From Boswellia sacra (lineage: Eukaryota; Streptophyta; Magnoliopsida; Sapindales; Burseraceae): a stretch of 64,000 nt of DNA. Both the position numbers and the translations under genes were made by a program. This document shows positions 61,027-64,000 of the stretch, piece by piece. The notes beneath the pieces are model-generated. The model made no database searches and was not told the origin of the DNA. It was given only the letters and a program-made list of their open reading frames with translations. The stretch covers positions 1,539,001-1,603,000 of the forward strand of contig SNVD02002434.1 of the NCBI GenBank assembly GCA_013180625.2, given 5' to 3'. The stretch's first letter is position 1. Every line of letters begins with the position of its first letter.

Positions 61027-61899
61027 GATTTTGTTAGTTTTTGCATTGTATGGATAGTTACAAATAATATAACTGTAAAGTACAACAGAATAAAAATTTT
61101 TATGTGGTTCGATTATAACCAACCTACATCCACGGGTAGCAAGAGCTACAATCTACTATGTTGTATGTGTTTGCACTCAACTTAGGATTCTTCATAGTGG
61201 TAGACACCTATTCACTCACAAACCTAATTTATGCAAACTTAATCACAGTAATAGTCTTTAGCACACTCTTTTGACGCTGCTCTTTTTCTGTCATGACTAT
61301 CTTAACTAAACACAGTTAAAAATAACATAACACTCGTAATGTTACAGACTTGTATGATTACTCAACTTTGTTAAGCTTACACGACTTATAACAATTAACC
61401 AAAGTCTAAAGCTTTACACAAGATATAAAAATAAATAAAGGACGCACTCAAACTTGCTCTTGCTTGCGTTCTCTCAATTTTCCTTGAGTGCATTGAATGC
61501 CCCACTCCAAAAGTTATGAGAATAGCTTTGTATAATATTTGACATCAATTATAATTCTCATTATTATCTTGTAAAATCTTAATGAAATTTATAAGAAAAG
61601 TTTAGATAATAATCAAACATTATAGGAAGTGATAATATACTCTCCTACGTAAACTAGAATACTTAAATAATATTCTAATCTAATAATAGATAATTAATAC
61701 AAATACAAAACTTCTTATTCGACTAGAATACCAAATCCAAATTTATTTTATTTTAGTTAAAATTCTTATAATACAAATTATCCATATAAAATTAATAAGA
61801 TTAGAAAAATATTCATATTTAATGTTTTTATCACATGATGACAAATAACTCACATGCAATACACATGCCATATGTGCCACATGTAACACCAACAGATTT
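61027..61899 (+). mobile_element. Solo LTR inserted in the Copia element
   Basis: The LTR is 61032-61894 (863 bp), TGTTAG to CCAACA, flanked by a perfect TSD GATTT (61027-61031 and 61895-61899). No PBS, coding sequence or second LTR adjoins it, so internal recombination left one LTR. The Copia frame resumes on the far side. Strand is assumed from TG...CA only. Confidence 0.85.
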
Positions 61900-62083
61900 C
61901 ATACTTTTGTCTGTGTATTTCATGGATATAGTAGTTTTCACTAGGGATATCTTTGTTTACACTCCTTAGGCAGAATATATATAGCAAGAAGTGTCACTTT
62001 TTATGAGAATGTAATCCTTTTTCAGCCTGGAAATTTTTCTTCTTTAACTACATCTGATAATTCTCCTTTAAACACAACTTTTG

Positions 62084-62697
62084 TTATCAACCAGGGACGG
62101 AGCTAGCTAACGCCCAGCAGGGGCAATTGCCCCTCCTGGACCCATAAAAAACTTCTAATTTTATTTATTAATTCTTTTTTTTATTTAGCCATCAATCAAC
62201 TATCATGTATATGATTATTATATCATTCCTTATGAGTTTTTGAATCTAAATTCATTATATTATGTTCTTTATCTACTATGTCTCTCATATTACTAATTCC
62301 TCTCTTGTTCATTATTAAAATTAGTCTATATTATATAATTATAAAATTATTGAATATATTTATTAATTATAAATAAAAGATGATACAAGATATCAACTAT
62401 AGTGCTTATCAATTTATAATTTTATATTTAGAATTGATATTTCAATTAAAATTTTTTAAATGATTAGCTATAACATCATATATGAAAAATTATAATTGGT
62501 AACCAATATTAAATAATGAGCTGCAACATAATGACACTATCTTACAACAAATTCTTAAAATAAAAATTGTTTAATATTACACAATTGTAAATTATTGAAT
62601 ACATTTATGAATTTATATAATTATTTTTTAGTTAAATTTTTATTTAATTATGTTGCCCCCTCTCATAAAAGTTTCTAGCTCCGTCAATGTTATCAAC
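62084..62697. mobile_element. hAT-type MITE in the Copia element, 8-bp TSD
   Basis: The element 62092-62689 (598 bp) starts CAGGGACGGAGCTAG and its other end, read inverted, starts CATTGACGGAGCTAG. It is flanked by TTATCAAC at 62084-62091 and 62690-62697. An 8-bp TSD and CAGGG termini are hAT hallmarks. The interior is AT-rich without coding sequence. Confidence 0.85.
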
Positions 62698-64000
62698 AAT
62701 GCATGGACATTTCCTTCTTCTTTACTTTTTCCTTTCAAGAAACTAGAATATATACTTACTGATATCTCACATTCACCTTCTTCTTCTACTTCTCTACCTC
62801 TGGCCTCTCTACATAATTCTGGATCAACTAATTCTCCTTCACTAGTCTTATCCTTCTTCACTACAATTCATATTAATTCTCCTATTAGTTCACCAGTATC
62901 AGTACCACTTTAGTCCTGTCTTACAGTTGCCATTAATTAGTCTACTTGTCATTCTTCTTCTCTAATTTCTTCTAAGCCATGTTTAAATATTCATCCTATC
63001 ACTACCAGATCTAAAACTGGCATTTTCAAACCACAAATACTTCATGTTGTAGTAGACGATTCTTTACTTACAACTGAACCAAGTACTGTTGCACAAGCTT
63101 TTGCTCATCCTCAATGGAAAGCAGCTATACAAGCAAAATATGATGTACAGATGGTCAATAGGACATGGTCTTTGGTTCTAGCAACTGACAATCTTCATTT
63201 GGTGGACTGTAAATGGATTTTTAGGATTAATTACAATCCATATGACAACATTCAGAGATATAAAGCTAGGCTTGTAGCTAAGGGCTTTCAACAATTTGCT
63301 GGGATTAACTATTTTGAGACTTTTAGCCCTATTATTAAACCATCTACAATTAGGATTGTCAAGTTTCTTGCAGTGACTTTTCAATAGGATATCTAGCAGA
63401 TTGACATTAATAATACCTTTCTTAATGGTGAGTTACAATTGGAAGTGTATATGTCTCAACCTGAGGGCTTTATTGACAGTAACCTGCCTCATTTTGTTTG
63501 TAAATTACACAAGTCTCTTTATAGCTTGAAGTAGGCACCTAGAGCTTGTTTTAACAAGCTAAAAATGCTTTGCTTCAGTGGAGGTTCATCATGTCAGTTG
63601 TTGATACAAGTCTATTTGTTTTCAAGAAGGATAATGAATTGAATCTTCTCTTGGTATATGTTGATGACATATGAATCATAGGAAGTGTTAACTATTTTCT
63701 TGGGTTTCAAGTTCAGAGAAACAAAGACTCTTTGCCGCTAGCACAAAGAAAGTATGCTGTTGATCTTTTGAAGAAGTGCAATATACTGGAGTCTAAAATG
63801 CTCAGACACCAATGGTGTCAAATCTGAAACTATCAAGCAATGACAGTGACGTATTTGATCAGCCTGTATTTTATAGAAGCATTATATGAGGGCTACAGTA
63901 TCTGTCTATGCCAAGACTTGACATATCTTTTGCAGTGAACAAATTAAATCAGTTTTTACAAGCTCTTACAACTTTGCAATAGCAAGCTTGCAAAAGGTTA

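Larger units (their letters stand above)
59960..64000 (+). mobile_element. Degraded Copia retrotransposon, 5'-truncated, runs off window
   Basis: The coding remnant in order: the end of the protease/linker region and GAG-pre-integrase (59963-60400, HVPSITKNLLSISKL, HSRLGHLTM, CEPCKFGK); the integrase core (60480-60800, IVYTDVCGP, FIDGYSKYSW, HQQNGSVERRHS); the integrase C-terminal region, split by a solo LTR and an hAT MITE; reverse transcriptase (63060-63700, DCKWIFRINYNP, YKARLVAKGFQQ, a modified YVDD box); and the start of the RNase H region (63720-64000). It has many stops and shifts. No 5' LTR, PBS or gag is visible, so the 5' part is lost. Confidence 0.88.

Overview
The window is nuclear DNA of a flowering plant, most likely a eudicot. 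Genes have many short GT-AG introns, the intergenic DNA is AT-rich, and plant transposon families (chromovirus Ty3, Copia, MULE, hAT) fill the spaces. I cannot name the species. No rRNA, tRNA or CRISPR array was seen.

Region 1 (857-16252) holds two ordinary, intact single genes in head-to-head order. On the minus strand is a 19-exon alpha-N-acetylglucosaminidase (GH89, 802 codons). On the plus strand is a 13-exon Notchless/NLE1 ribosome-biogenesis WD40 protein (473 codons). Their shared 566-bp upstream region carries a telo-box and several TGGGCY site II motifs. Intron 7 of NLE1 contains a 1.1-kb foldback element with arms of nearly 400 bp and a 143-bp tandem duplication.

Region 2 (16978-59732) is a tandem cluster, all on the minus strand, of extended short-chain dehydrogenases of the phenylacetaldehyde reductase / cinnamoyl-CoA-reductase-like type. 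Each full copy has the same six-exon structure. Copy A (16978-19276, 321 aa) and copy D (37482-42833, 323 aa) read through intact. Copy B has one frameshift. Copy C has lost its ATG and has a late frameshift. Copy E is multiply broken. Copy F is represented only by exons 4-6. A further exon-1 scrap is split by a Ty3 element. The copies share their 3' flanks, so whole segments were duplicated, and transposons then invaded them.

Region 3 is the set of mobile elements lodged in that cluster: a 612-bp MULE-derived MITE with a perfect 9-bp TSD (23620-24231); a 5.7-kb Ty3 chromovirus with decayed gag-pol (24313-30035); a 3.3-kb LTR element (31973-35291, TSD CAGTA) whose 603-codon ORF fuses gag sequence to captured NAD-malic enzyme and PPR sequences; a 9.65-kb MULE (44174-53825) with decayed transposase, a DUF1985/Ulp1-type gene, a captured Argonaute fragment and subterminal CGACACTCGACA-type arrays, the source family of the MITE; a 1.8-kb non-autonomous LTR element inside exon 3 of copy E (55137-56946, TSD GTTCC); and a degraded Copia element (about 59960 to the window end) itself hit by a solo LTR (TSD GATTT) and an hAT MITE (TSD TTATCAAC).

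The most unusual objects are the gag/malic-enzyme/PPR chimera and the MULE family with its Argonaute capture and shared subterminal arrays. All coordinates come from reading the sequence by eye; exon joins were checked by reading frame and splice sites, not by transcripts.
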